A stretch of 64,000 nucleotides of DNA from Chitinophagaceae bacterium (GCA_016710165.1 JADJLJ010000004.1:62001-126000), one strand, 5' to 3'; shown: positions 45,432-54,142, counted from the stretch's first letter. Numbers and translations: made by a program. Notes: generated by a model from the letters alone, not told the origin.

Positions 45432-46037
45432 TTAGAAAGTATCCTTTATTAATAGGACCTGTTTCAAGCTATCTATAAAATTTATATCTTTTGGAAAACT
45501 AAATTTAATAGAATCGATCTCTTCATAAATTATTGACTCAGCTTTATATTTTGCTTTAATTAATACCCATGCATAACAAGCATCTTTATCGATTTCACCA
45601 GTAATTGAATTTTTCAAATAAGTTTGCATATACTTATCAAGGTTAGAATAAATTATTCTAGACTCAACGGTATCTCCTAAAGTTTGTAATTGTGACGCTT
45701 TGAAAATATCACGATACATCTTTTTTTTATACGGCCTATCAAAAGTTTCTTCCGACAATGAATTTAAAAATAACTCACCACTTTTATAATCTTTCAACAG
45801 GAAATATATAGAAATCTTGAGTTTTATTGATTTTGCTTTTGTTGATTCACAAACTTGAGATGTATCGAGTGAATTTATTGCGAATTTTAAATAATCCTTG
45901 TTATACGAGTTTGAATACATTACAATCATTTTGCTTGCATTTCTATATGAAGCATTGCATTCTTTAATACTGATAGATTGTGCACTACATTTACTGAGAA
46001 TTAAAATAATTAATATACAGCTTCCAAGTTTTTTCAT
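45432..46037 (-). CDS. exported immunity candidate of cassette C7
   Basis: 201 residues. N-terminal export signal (MKKLGSCILIILILSKCSAQ); the remainder is helical with a TPR-like rhythm (YLKFAINSLDTSQVCEST, YFLLKDYKSGELFLNSLS). Its ATG overlaps the C7 stop by 4 bp (ATGA), which couples the pair. Confidence 0.65.
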   Translation of the reverse strand: MKKLGSCILIILILSKCSAQSISIKECNASYRNASKMIVMYSNSYNKDYLKFAINSLDTSQVCESTKAKSIKLKISIYFLLKDYKSGELFLNSLSEETFDRPYKKKMYRDIFKASQLQTLGDTVESRIIYSNLDKYMQTYLKNSITGEIDKDACYAWVLIKAKYKAESIIYEEIDSIKFSFPKDINFIDSLKQVLLIKDTF

Positions 46038-47038
46038 TTTACATATCTTTTAATAGGAGGGGATGAAATAATAGTATTACTATATGCATTGGGTAGTGGT
46101 ATTCCAAGATGAACAAATGAGACAGCTCCATTCGGAATGAAATGCCAAAAATTACCTGATACTTTTATTAGTGGCGTTGAATTGCCAGAAGGGAGAAGTT
46201 GAGATGCCGGGATGTTAATTGTGCCAACTGAATATCTAGTATTTCCGCCAACTAAACTACCACTACCATTCTCAGCAGGTCTTGTTATAGCTGTTGAATA
46301 ATTTTTCCCATTAAATACTAATTCGGCCTCACCAGTTGCTACTAAAGCGTCTCCACCACTATATTTCGTAGCATTTCTAATATTAATTGAAACTCCAATA
46401 AATTCTCTATTATCCACTCCAAATTTTCCTCCAGAATATTTAATATTAGCTGTAATATTGGCGCTAGTGGTAACTTCCGCCGTTATAGTATGATTGGCTC
46501 CCATAGTAGATTGCATATTTTCTTCAAAGTCACTACCAAGAACTCCAATATTTTTATCCGTGCTGGTGGTGTATGAATTAAATCCTAAATCTTTAATAAT
46601 GTCGTTATCTTTTCCAATATAAGTATGTGTGCTAGGAGTATTTGTTGGTGAGGTCACATTATTACTCCATTCATATTTTCCTGTTATCTTATTTTTAATC
46701 CAATCATCAGGTTGTTCTGAATTTTCTTTCTCTGTATTATCTTCTTCTTCCTTGTGTCCAATCCAGAACCATTCACCCGGCCGCATTCCATCCGGATCAA
46801 TAAACCTTAAGGGGTTATTAAATCCATAATTATATGGAGAATGTCTTCTCATTTGATCCGCTAAAGGGTCTATAACATGCCATCTTCCAATCTGCCCATC
46901 ATACATCCTTACTCCATAATCCATCCACTCCAACCCACAGCCATCAGCAAATTCTTTCCGCTGCTCCTCCTTCCCATTGTATTTGTACTTATACTCTGCT
47001 CCGCCAAAGGCCAGGGCTTTACTGCTAATGCCCGCCAT
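46034..47038 (-). CDS. orphan RHS cassette C7 (inverted), beta-rich tail
   Basis: 334 residues from ATG 47038 (MAGISSKALAFGG; the frame reaches TTG 47062 to include AYPFG). Core block to LRFIDPDGMRPGEWFWIGHK, then a linker typical of RHS proteins (PDDWIKNKITGKYEWSNNVT). The tail is Thr/Ser/Asn-rich and beta-type, with repeated KYSGG (NIKYSGGKFG, ATKYSGGDAL) and no HExxH. Toxin class unknown. No 154-bp leader upstream; the sequence there is a GTCAGAGACCAGACGGCGGC repeat. Confidence 0.7.
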   Translation of the reverse strand: MAGISSKALAFGGAEYKYKYNGKEEQRKEFADGCGLEWMDYGVRMYDGQIGRWHVIDPLADQMRRHSPYNYGFNNPLRFIDPDGMRPGEWFWIGHKEEEDNTEKENSEQPDDWIKNKITGKYEWSNNVTSPTNTPSTHTYIGKDNDIIKDLGFNSYTTSTDKNIGVLGSDFEENMQSTMGANHTITAEVTTSANITANIKYSGGKFGVDNREFIGVSINIRNATKYSGGDALVATGEAELVFNGKNYSTAITRPAENGSGSLVGGNTRYSVGTINIPASQLLPSGNSTPLIKVSGNFWHFIPNGAVSFVHLGIPLPNAYSNTIISSPPIKRYVK

Positions 47039-47208
47039 TGTTAACCCGAACGGGTATGCCAAAACAATGAACTTTGATGCCTGAATTTACTACAAATGAA
47101 GGGGATGATGGCAGTTATTTCGTCGTTGGTCAGAGACCAGACGGCGGCGATGTGTTTTCAGTGGGGAACACCCATGGCAGCGTAGAACGAGGCGGTAGAA
47201 GGAGAAAA

Positions 47209-47643
47209 TTAGTGTGTAATTTGCTTATTTTCATCATACATCTCTATTACCTTTTTTAAATAAAACAGCATAGTTTCAGTATCCATTTTGTTTTTTCTAG
47301 AAAATTCAATAATCTTCATCAACACTATATCTACTTGCTTAATATTGAGTATTTCAAAACTGGTGTCCTGTTTTACCAAAATATGTTCTGTGGAATGGCT
47401 CTTAAATGCGCCAATTCGATATATGCCGAAGAAGCTATATCCCAACACTTTTTGTGTCTTAAGTTCAGTAGCATAAACGTAATTTATGCTGTTTTTTACG
47501 TCCGCTTTATCTAATATTTTTTCATTTATAAAAAAAGAAGTGATTTCACTTTTGATTTTATTTATTATTAAATCACTTTCTATTTTTTGAGCGTTAGCTA
47601 TAAAGTTTGATAATACTATAATGACAATATATATTAAACGCAT
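47209..47643 (-). CDS. exported immunity candidate of cassette C8
   Basis: 144 residues from ATG 47643, which gives an export signal (MRLIYIVIIVLSNFIANAQ). The mature domain is about 125 residues, mixed alpha/beta. It begins 4 bp after the C8 stop. No family recognised. Confidence 0.65.
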   Translation of the reverse strand: MRLIYIVIIVLSNFIANAQKIESDLIINKIKSEITSFFINEKILDKADVKNSINYVYATELKTQKVLGYSFFGIYRIGAFKSHSTEHILVKQDTSFEILNIKQVDIVLMKIIEFSRKNKMDTETMLFYLKKVIEMYDENKQITH

Positions 47644-47647
47644 ATGA

Positions 47648-48544
47648 TTATTTTTTTTGTTTATTTTTTTTGATTTGATCAATTATGTTGTTTGAAACCT
47701 TTGTGGGGCCTTCTTCAGCTACTGTATCACCTCTATTAGCTCGAATAATAATGTTGTTTTTAGTTGCGTGTTCAATTTCATGACCAATTACTGCTGCTAA
47801 AATTTCAATAAAAGTTAATCCGTTGGTAGATCTTCCTTCCTGTCCATCTCCTTTAAACATAACTATATCCCCTTCTTTATCTGCAGCCAACATTTCATTA
47901 ATCCTACCTATGTATATATTAATTGTAGATTTATTTATATCAGCATCAATTGTTTTTCCTGACCCATCAGGAATCAATAAAACTTCGTTAACTGTTCCTC
48001 CAGCTACATCAATTATTTTTCCTTCCTTGTCTACTGCTTTTCCATCTTTTAATACAATTTGTATCGGTTGTTGAGAATTAACCAATTTCGTAAATTGCTC
48101 CATCCCAGCTTCTGTTTTCTGCAACTCAATGCCAATCCTTTTATCATTACCCGAAGCGTATTCAGTATATGCCCCTTTACCACTATTAGCATTTGGGTCA
48201 TAAATTAATTGTCCATCTTTATTTCTCCAACCAGCAGGGCCTTGTTCCTCATCTTTTTTATCTAGCCAAAACCAATCACCACCAGGTTTCATTCCGTCCG
48301 GATCAGTAAATCTGAGAGGGTTGTCAAATGCATAATTATAGGGAGAATGGCGACGCATTTGTTCAGTTAAGGGGTCAATGACACTCCATCTCCCAATCTG
48401 CCCATCATACATCCTCGCTCCATAATCAATCCAATCCAAACCATTGCCGTCAGCAAACTCCTTCCGCTGCTCTTCCTTGCCATTGTATTTGTACTTGTTC
48501 TCTGCTCCACCAAAAGCCAGGGCTTTGCTGCAAATTCCCGCCAT
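47648..48544 (-). CDS. orphan RHS cassette C8 (inverted): zincin-type tail
   Basis: 298 residues from ATG 48544; the frame is open to TTG 48580 and keeps a few more codons of a full RHS gene (RRNHYYPFG against EETHYYPFG in the main gene), unlike C1-C6. Core to LRFTDPDGMKPGGDWFWLDK, then a tail with AAVIGHEIEHATKNNI (HExxH, His255) after ILAAV, a zinc-protease motif. Basic C-terminus. It lies next to the recombinase gene. Confidence 0.75.
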   Translation of the reverse strand: MAGICSKALAFGGAENKYKYNGKEEQRKEFADGNGLDWIDYGARMYDGQIGRWSVIDPLTEQMRRHSPYNYAFDNPLRFTDPDGMKPGGDWFWLDKKDEEQGPAGWRNKDGQLIYDPNANSGKGAYTEYASGNDKRIGIELQKTEAGMEQFTKLVNSQQPIQIVLKDGKAVDKEGKIIDVAGGTVNEVLLIPDGSGKTIDADINKSTINIYIGRINEMLAADKEGDIVMFKGDGQEGRSTNGLTFIEILAAVIGHEIEHATKNNIIIRANRGDTVAEEGPTKVSNNIIDQIKKNKQKK

Positions 48545-48666
48545 TGTTAACCCGAACGGGTAGTAGTGATTCCGCCGCAAAACCTTGTCCTGTTATAGAT
48601 TTCAATGAACTCATTAACTACTTAAATATAACCAATTTGGTTGATAAAAGCAGGTATAAAGGTCTT

Positions 48667-49752
48667 TCATTGATCGTTATTTTCTCCCTTGGAATGAAAA
48701 TCAGTTTCCACCAGTTTTTTGTATGCCATTTTCACTTCCTGGTTCATATAATCCTGTGCCACACCAACATAGCGGTAAAATTCCTTGCTGCCGGGTGCAT
48801 GACCCGATATTTTTCTTACCAGTAATTCCGGTACGCCCATGATGAGGAGGGTAGTAATAGCGGTCCGGCGCATGCTGTGGGCGGTGATGTGTTGATGAAA
48901 ACGCCAGCTCTTTCCATTCCTGTCCTTAAGTTCAACCAGCCTGCCCTGCCTGCTTATTTTTTTTGTGAGGGGCTGGTCCCAACCTGCTTTTTCCATCAAT
49001 TTCTTTACTTGGATATTAAGATTGGAAACTGATAAACGGGGTAAGATATATTTGCCGGCCTTTCTTCTGTATTTTTCAACAATCGCAAGGGCATAAGCAG
49101 GCAATGGGATATTCACTTCTGAGCCTGTTTTTTGGGTAATAATTTTCAGGTAAACCTCATTGCCGGTATAAACCAGGTCTTTTTTCTTAAGGTTCATGAG
49201 GTCGCTTACCCGGAGGGCAACCGTGCAGCCAAATACAAAAATGTCTTTTGCCCGCTTCAGGTAAATAGTAAGGGCATCCTCAAATTCCTTATTTGTTATT
49301 AGGAATTGTAGTTTTTCCGGCTGCAATACCACGGGTGTAGGTTTTTGAATGGACACCCGGAATGTTTTGTGATAATTGCCCACGCTAAAACCTTTTTCTG
49401 TTTGCAGGTAATTGAAGAAAGACTTAATGGTTTTGAAAGTATTAATGACATAATTATCGCTGTATCTTTTTTCCTTGTACAGGAAGGCGGAAAACTGGTG
49501 ATTGAACCTGGCCCAGTAGTTCCTTTCTTTATGCAGGGTTCTCATGGATGCCCGGTGCAGCAATTGTATCCTTAACGGTGTATCCTGCCTGGCTTCGAAC
49601 TCTGTAATTAATTTTAAAGTATAGGTATAATTGGCAATAGTGCCTGCCCTAATTCTTTTGCAGGAAACCGAAAGGCGCCTGCCAGAGGCAGATTCTTTAA
49701 CGAAACGCTGAAAATGTTCAGATACAAGGATCCGGGGAGTTGATCTTTTCAT
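48667..49752 (-). CDS. tyrosine-type site-specific recombinase
   Basis: 361 residues. N-terminal SAM-like core-binding region (about 35-150: LLHRASMRTLHKERNYWARF, YSDNYVINTFKTIKSFFNYL), then the catalytic domain with the family's residues: Arg in TVALRVSDLMNL, Lys in IITQKTGSEV, HxxR in AHSMRRTAI, His in KISGHAPGSKE, and Tyr in FYRYVGVAQ. The length and the YLQTEKGFSVGNY linker fit transposon/genomic-island integrases of Bacteroidota. It is the last gene of the RHS island, same strand as C7/C8, and is the natural candidate for moving or inverting the cassettes (inference). Confidence 0.92.
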   Translation of the reverse strand: MKRSTPRILVSEHFQRFVKESASGRRLSVSCKRIRAGTIANYTYTLKLITEFEARQDTPLRIQLLHRASMRTLHKERNYWARFNHQFSAFLYKEKRYSDNYVINTFKTIKSFFNYLQTEKGFSVGNYHKTFRVSIQKPTPVVLQPEKLQFLITNKEFEDALTIYLKRAKDIFVFGCTVALRVSDLMNLKKKDLVYTGNEVYLKIITQKTGSEVNIPLPAYALAIVEKYRRKAGKYILPRLSVSNLNIQVKKLMEKAGWDQPLTKKISRQGRLVELKDRNGKSWRFHQHITAHSMRRTAITTLLIMGVPELLVRKISGHAPGSKEFYRYVGVAQDYMNQEVKMAYKKLVETDFHSKGENNDQ

Positions 49753-49812
49753 GATAAAAATATTTATATAGGTAAAAAAATTGCTTTTTTCCGCCGAAGC
49801 TGCTTTCCGGTA

Positions 49813-49912
49813 GTGTCCTATTTTGAATGATTGTCATCCTGAGGAACGAAGGATCTCCTAATCAGGTTCGTTTGCATAACCAGAGATGCTTCGTTCCTCA
49901 GCATGACAGGTC
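49813..49912. repeat. 100-bp palindromic repeat, copy 2 (inverted relative to 17561)
   Basis: Matches the reverse complement of 17561-17660 at 94 of 100 positions over the same length. Just downstream (49918-50010) another interrupted dyad (CAGCAATGTCTCC / GAGACGTTGCTG) occupies the gap before 50018. Confidence 0.8.
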
Positions 49913-50017
49913 TTTTTCTCAGCAATGTCTCCTGCAAGGGACATTGCGTTTAGCGAAGACGCAAAGTCCTCGGCTTACTCACAAGGCCGGGGAGAGACGT
50001 TGCTGGGAAAAGAGTGG

Positions 50018-50116
50018 GAATATCGAACAAGGAACATGGAATTCTGAACAAGGAAGGGGATGCTTAAAAGCATAGTACTTCGAAATTCGACATTCCTTGT
50101 TCCTTGTTCGATATTC
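50018..50116. repeat. palindromic repeat with 25-bp arms
   Basis: Left arm 50018-50042 (GAATATCGAACAAGGAAC...) and right arm 50092-50116 are reverse complements at 24 of 25 positions. Fills the gap ahead of the aspartic protease gene. Confidence 0.8.
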
Positions 50117-50187
50117 AGGAAACTGTTCCCGGTTGTGTAATAATTTGAAAAAGTACATCCATTAGGTTGTAAATTCGAAAACCGGGT

Positions 50188-51378
50188 ATGAGAAAGCTTT
50201 GTTATATAGTAATATGTCTTTTACCCTTGCTGGGGGCAAGGGCACAGGAAATATTACCCCAGGCAGAAACAAAGTTCATCACCCGTTTCCCGTTCAAACA
50301 ATTCAGCGGGGGGGTAATGGTCATACAGGCCCGGTTTGGCGATGTGCCCGACAGCCTGAACTTTATCCTCGACACCGGGAGCGGGGGCATTTCGCTTGAC
50401 TCTTCTACCTGTGCGGAGTTCCATATCCCGGTAAAGCCTTCCGATACCAGCATCACCGGTATTGGCGGGGTACGGAAAGTGGCTTTTGCATTCGACCGGA
50501 CCCTTCACCTGCCGGGGCTGCGGGTTGACCATCTTAATTTTCACGTGAACAACTACGAAGTGCTGAGCAGTGTTTATGGCGAAAAAGTAGATGGCATCAT
50601 CGGGTATAGTTTCTTCAGTCGTTTTATCATTAAAATAAATTTCGACAGCAGCATGATCGAAGTGTACAGCCCCGGCAGGATCCAGTATCCCCGCAACGGC
50701 ACCCTGCTGCACCCCGCTTTTACCAACCTGCCCATTCAATGGCTCGACATAAAAGATAAAAAAAGGATGGGGTTCAATTTCTATTTTGATACCGGCGCTG
50801 GCCTTTGCCTGCTGCTGAGCGAAGATTTTGTAAAAGACAGCGGCATCCTGCTTTCAAAGCGCAAACCGGTGGTAACGCAGGCCGAGGGACTGGGAGGCAA
50901 GCTGCAAATGCGGCTTACCCTGGTAAAGGAAGTGAAAGTGGGCCCCTACCGGTTCAGGCATGTGCCCACCTACCTGTATAAAGACGACTACAATGTTACT
51001 TCATACCCGTTCACCGGCGGCCTGCTGGGCAACGACCTGCTCCGCCGGTTCAACATGATCTTTAATTATCCCAACCGGGAGATCCATTTAACACCCAACA
51101 GCCATTTTGAGGAAAGCTTTGATTATGCCTATACGGGCCTGGGTATCTATTATGTAGACGGGAAAATAATCGTGGAAGACGTGATCAAGGGCTCCCCGGC
51201 CGATAAGGCCCATTTTAAAGTGAATGATGAAGTGATCGCCGTAGACAGGAACTTCTCATTGAACATGCAGGTATATAAGGCTATCCTGCAGCGGCCCAAC
51301 GAGACCGTCAAGGTATTGATAAGAAGGGATGGAGCGGTGCTGAAGGAATTGACCATCAATACCGCCCGTATCCGTTAA
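50188..51378 (+). CDS. exported retropepsin-like aspartic protease with PDZ domain
   Basis: 396 residues with a signal peptide (MRKLCYIVICLLPLLGARAQ). Two pepsin/retropepsin half-sites: FILDTGSGGISL (Asp62) and FYFDTGAGLCLLL (Asp201), each followed by a flap-like and a hydrophobic-Gly segment (KVDGIIGYSFF, GGLLGNDLLRR). A PDZ domain occupies about residues 315-390 (VIKGSPADKAHFKVNDEVIA). Expected to work in the periplasm or at the surface. It precedes the M16 peptidase pair by 41 bp; a promoter-like element lies in that gap. Confidence 0.9.
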   Translation: MRKLCYIVICLLPLLGARAQEILPQAETKFITRFPFKQFSGGVMVIQARFGDVPDSLNFILDTGSGGISLDSSTCAEFHIPVKPSDTSITGIGGVRKVAFAFDRTLHLPGLRVDHLNFHVNNYEVLSSVYGEKVDGIIGYSFFSRFIIKINFDSSMIEVYSPGRIQYPRNGTLLHPAFTNLPIQWLDIKDKKRMGFNFYFDTGAGLCLLLSEDFVKDSGILLSKRKPVVTQAEGLGGKLQMRLTLVKEVKVGPYRFRHVPTYLYKDDYNVTSYPFTGGLLGNDLLRRFNMIFNYPNREIHLTPNSHFEESFDYAYTGLGIYYVDGKIIVEDVIKGSPADKAHFKVNDEVIAVDRNFSLNMQVYKAILQRPNETVKVLIRRDGAVLKELTINTARIR

Positions 51379-51407
51379 ACAGCATCAACCGTTTACGCTC
51401 CCCTCCG

Positions 51408-51415
51408 TACATTTG
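51408..51415 (+). promoter_or_regulatory. -7 promoter element (TACATTTG) of the M16 peptidase pair
   Basis: Exact TAnnTTTG match ending 4 bp before the ATG, predicting an essentially leaderless mRNA. Confidence 0.5.
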
Positions 51416-51419
51416 CAAC

Positions 51420-52658
51420 ATGATACAATTTGAAAGATTCAGTCTTGATAACGGGCTTGTGGTCCTGGTTCACCAGGATAAGAGCACACCCATGGCGGTG
51501 GTGAATGTACTGTACGATGTGGGCGCCCGGGATGAAGACCCCGCCAAAACAGGATTTGCACATTTGTTTGAACACCTGATGTTTGGCGGCAGCGTGAATA
51601 TACCCGTGTATGATGAGCCGCTGCAGCTTGCCGGCGGCGAGAACAATGCCTTTACTACCAATGACCTTACCAATTATTACTGCCAGTTGCCGGCCGAAAA
51701 CCTGGAAACGGCATTCTGGCTCGAAAGCGACCGCATGTTGTCCCTGGCATTCAGCAAAAAAAGCCTCGAAGTGCAGCGCAAGGTTGTGAGCGAAGAATTC
51801 AAAGAGCATTACATCAATAAACCATACGGCGATGTATGGCATAAAATGCGTGAGCTGGCATACACTACACACCCGTACCGCTGGATGACGATCGGCAAGG
51901 AACTGGGCCATATTGAGAACGCCACGCTGGATGATGTGAAGGCTTTTTTCAATAAGCATTATAACCCCTCCAATGCCATCCTGGTTGTTGCCGGCAATGT
52001 GACCACGGAAGAAGTGAAAAGGCTGGCAGAGAAATGGTTTGGTCCCATACCGGCCGGTGAAAAATACAACCGCAACCTGCCGGCCGAACCAAAGCAGACC
52101 GAAGCCCGGGTACATACAGTGAAAGCGGGCGTTCCGTTGGATGCGCTGTATAAATGCTGGCATATCTATCCCAGGACCGATAAGCGGTATTATACCGCCG
52201 ACCTGATCACCGAGATCCTGAGCGGGGGCGGTTCTTCCAGGCTGTACCAGTCATTGGTGAAAGAAAAACAACTGTTCAGCAATATTGAATGTTATCACCT
52301 GGGAAGTACCGATGCCGGCCTGCTCACCATCGAAGGCAAACTGGTGAAAGGGGTGAAGATGGAAACGGCAGAAGCAGCGATCAGGGAAGAGCTGGTAAAA
52401 CTGCAGGAGGAAGGCATCAGCACCCGGGAGCTGGATAAAGTGAAGAACAAAACGGAAAGCATGATCGCCTTTGAAGACATGAGCATAACCAGCCGGGCCG
52501 CCAGCCTGGCCATCTACGAACTGCTGGGGGATGCCAACCTCATCAATACCGAACTGGACCGCTACCGGGCCGTGACGGCCGAAGAGATCCGGAACGAATG
52601 CAAAATAATTTTTGACGAAAGGAATTCCAATACGCTGTATTATTATTCCAATAACTGA
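51420..52658 (+). CDS. M16-family zinc peptidase, catalytic subunit
   Basis: 412 residues. The inverted zinc motif HxxEH is HLFEH at residues 48-52 (GFAHLFEHLMFGGS), with the third ligand expected near Glu128. The second M16 half follows (VAGNVTTEEVKRLAEKWFGP and ILSGGGSSRLYQSLVKEK). There is no signal peptide, so it may be cytosolic. It lies 5 bp before a second M16 gene that lacks the zinc motif; such active/inactive pairs form heterodimers like mitochondrial processing peptidase. Confidence 0.93.
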   Translation: MIQFERFSLDNGLVVLVHQDKSTPMAVVNVLYDVGARDEDPAKTGFAHLFEHLMFGGSVNIPVYDEPLQLAGGENNAFTTNDLTNYYCQLPAENLETAFWLESDRMLSLAFSKKSLEVQRKVVSEEFKEHYINKPYGDVWHKMRELAYTTHPYRWMTIGKELGHIENATLDDVKAFFNKHYNPSNAILVVAGNVTTEEVKRLAEKWFGPIPAGEKYNRNLPAEPKQTEARVHTVKAGVPLDALYKCWHIYPRTDKRYYTADLITEILSGGGSSRLYQSLVKEKQLFSNIECYHLGSTDAGLLTIEGKLVKGVKMETAEAAIREELVKLQEEGISTRELDKVKNKTESMIAFEDMSITSRAASLAIYELLGDANLINTELDRYRAVTAEEIRNECKIIFDERNSNTLYYYSNN

Positions 52659-52663
52659 ACTAA

Positions 52664-53941
52664 ATGAACAGAACCGAAGCGCCGCTGATAAAAGATGCCA
52701 TTGAATTTAACCTGCTGCTGAAACCGTATGAATTGTTCACGCTGGATAACGGCGTGCCCGTTTACGCCGTGAATGCCGGGGCGCAGGAAGTGCTGCAGCT
52801 GGAGCTGGTGTTTTATGCCGGTAACTGGTTCGAGCAGCAGCGGTCCGTGGCATCGGCCACCAACTATTTATTAAAGAATGGCACAACCGGTAAAACCGCA
52901 TTTCAGCTTAACGAGGAATTTGAATACTATGGCGCTTACTGCAACCGTGCCTGTTATAATGAAACGGCCGTTGTGTCCCTTTCTTCGTTAAGCAAACATT
53001 TACCGGCCCTGTTGCCTGTTATCCGGGAGATGATCACCGACTCTGTTTTCAATGATACCGAACTGGATATTTATAAGCAGAACAGCAAACAGCGCCTGGC
53101 CGTGAGCCTGAAGAAAAGTGATTTTGTTGCTGCCCGCCTTTCGGATGCCCACCTGTATGGCGAAGAACATCCGTATGGAAAATATACAAATGCCGAAGAC
53201 CTGGATGCACTGAACAGCAGCCTGCTTAAGGAATATTTCCGGCACTATTACCTGAACGGACACTGTGTGATCTTTGTGAGCGGCAAATTACCCGGCGACC
53301 TGCAGCAGCAGCTGAACCGGGCATTCGGTGATCTCGCCATCCGGACCTTTGATAATAAACTTCCTTTTATAGATACCTCCCCGGCAACAGAAAAAAAATA
53401 CCGCATTCACAATGATCCCGATGGGGTGCAGGGCGCCATCCGCATTGCAAGGCCCTTCCCCAACCGGCATCACCCCGATTTTATGAAAGTGATGGTGCTG
53501 AACACCCTGTTTGGAGGATTTTTCGGGAGCCGGCTCATGGCCAACATACGGGAAGACAAAGGATATACCTATGGCATTCACAGTTATGTGCAGAACCATA
53601 TCCAGCAATCGGCCTGGGTGATAAGCACCGACGCAGGAAAGGATGTTTGCGAAGCAACCATTGAAGAAGTGTATAAGGAAATGGCAAAACTGCGGGAAGA
53701 AAGGATTGATGAAGACGAACTGATGCTGGTGCGCAATTATTTGGTGGGTACCATACTCGGTGACCTCGACGGCCCCTTTCATATCATGGGCCGCTGGAAG
53801 AACCTGGTGCTGAATGGTCTCGGGGAATCTTATTTTTACGATTCGGTGAATACCATTAAAACGATTTCGGCAGAGGAACTGAATGTGCTTGCAAATAAAT
53901 ACCTGGTGCCGGAAGATTTTTACGAATTAGTAGTAATTTAA
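52664..53941 (+). CDS. M16-family peptidase-like subunit without zinc motif
   Basis: 425 residues. The M16 fold is recognisable from the N-terminal strand pattern (FTLDNGVPVYAVNA, LELVFYAGNWFEQQRSVASA), where the HxxEH helix is replaced by ATNYLLKNGTTG, and from the C-terminal R/Y signature SRLMANIREDKGYTYGIHSY. No catalytic residues, so it is the non-catalytic partner, supplying substrate-binding residues. The start is 5 bp after the catalytic gene, so they are co-translated. Confidence 0.92.
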   Translation: MNRTEAPLIKDAIEFNLLLKPYELFTLDNGVPVYAVNAGAQEVLQLELVFYAGNWFEQQRSVASATNYLLKNGTTGKTAFQLNEEFEYYGAYCNRACYNETAVVSLSSLSKHLPALLPVIREMITDSVFNDTELDIYKQNSKQRLAVSLKKSDFVAARLSDAHLYGEEHPYGKYTNAEDLDALNSSLLKEYFRHYYLNGHCVIFVSGKLPGDLQQQLNRAFGDLAIRTFDNKLPFIDTSPATEKKYRIHNDPDGVQGAIRIARPFPNRHHPDFMKVMVLNTLFGGFFGSRLMANIREDKGYTYGIHSYVQNHIQQSAWVISTDAGKDVCEATIEEVYKEMAKLREERIDEDELMLVRNYLVGTILGDLDGPFHIMGRWKNLVLNGLGESYFYDSVNTIKTISAEELNVLANKYLVPEDFYELVVI

Positions 53942-53992
53942 AGAATATTAATGATCCTTAAACCAGGTCGTTTACCGGTTTGAAAAAACGGA

Positions 53993-54072
53993 TGTCAGCC
54001 TGAGCTTGTCGAAGGCGATTAAGTAGAACGATTAGCTTCGACATCCCGATAGGTATCGGGACAGCCTGACAG
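53993..54072. repeat. palindromic repeat (TGTCAGCCTGAGC...CAGCCTGACAG)
   Basis: Outer arms TGTCAGCCTGAGCTTGTCGAAG and the partner GCTTCGACA...CAGCCTGACAG, with an inner hairpin TCCCGATAGGTATCGGGA. Typical small palindromic element; no gene in this gap. Confidence 0.75.
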
Positions 54073-54117
54073 AATTTATTGTTCAGAATTTTCAAACGGA
54101 TGCACGGCCTTTAATCA

Positions 54118-54133
54118 TCCGCCAACTGGCGGA
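54118..54133 (+). repeat. short hairpin just before the holin-like gene
   Basis: TCCGCCA-AC-TGGCGGA, a perfect 7-bp stem 9 bp before the ATG. It may be a repeat or hinder ribosome access; direction of effect unknown. Confidence 0.6.
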
Positions 54134-54142
54134 GACAAGAAT

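Noticed and set aside
32673..48580. The repeats CCCGTTCGGGTTAAC in the RHS cores as binding sites of the TTAACC operator type
   Set aside because: They are conserved codons for PFGLT within the core and lack the 10-bp TTAACC repeat.
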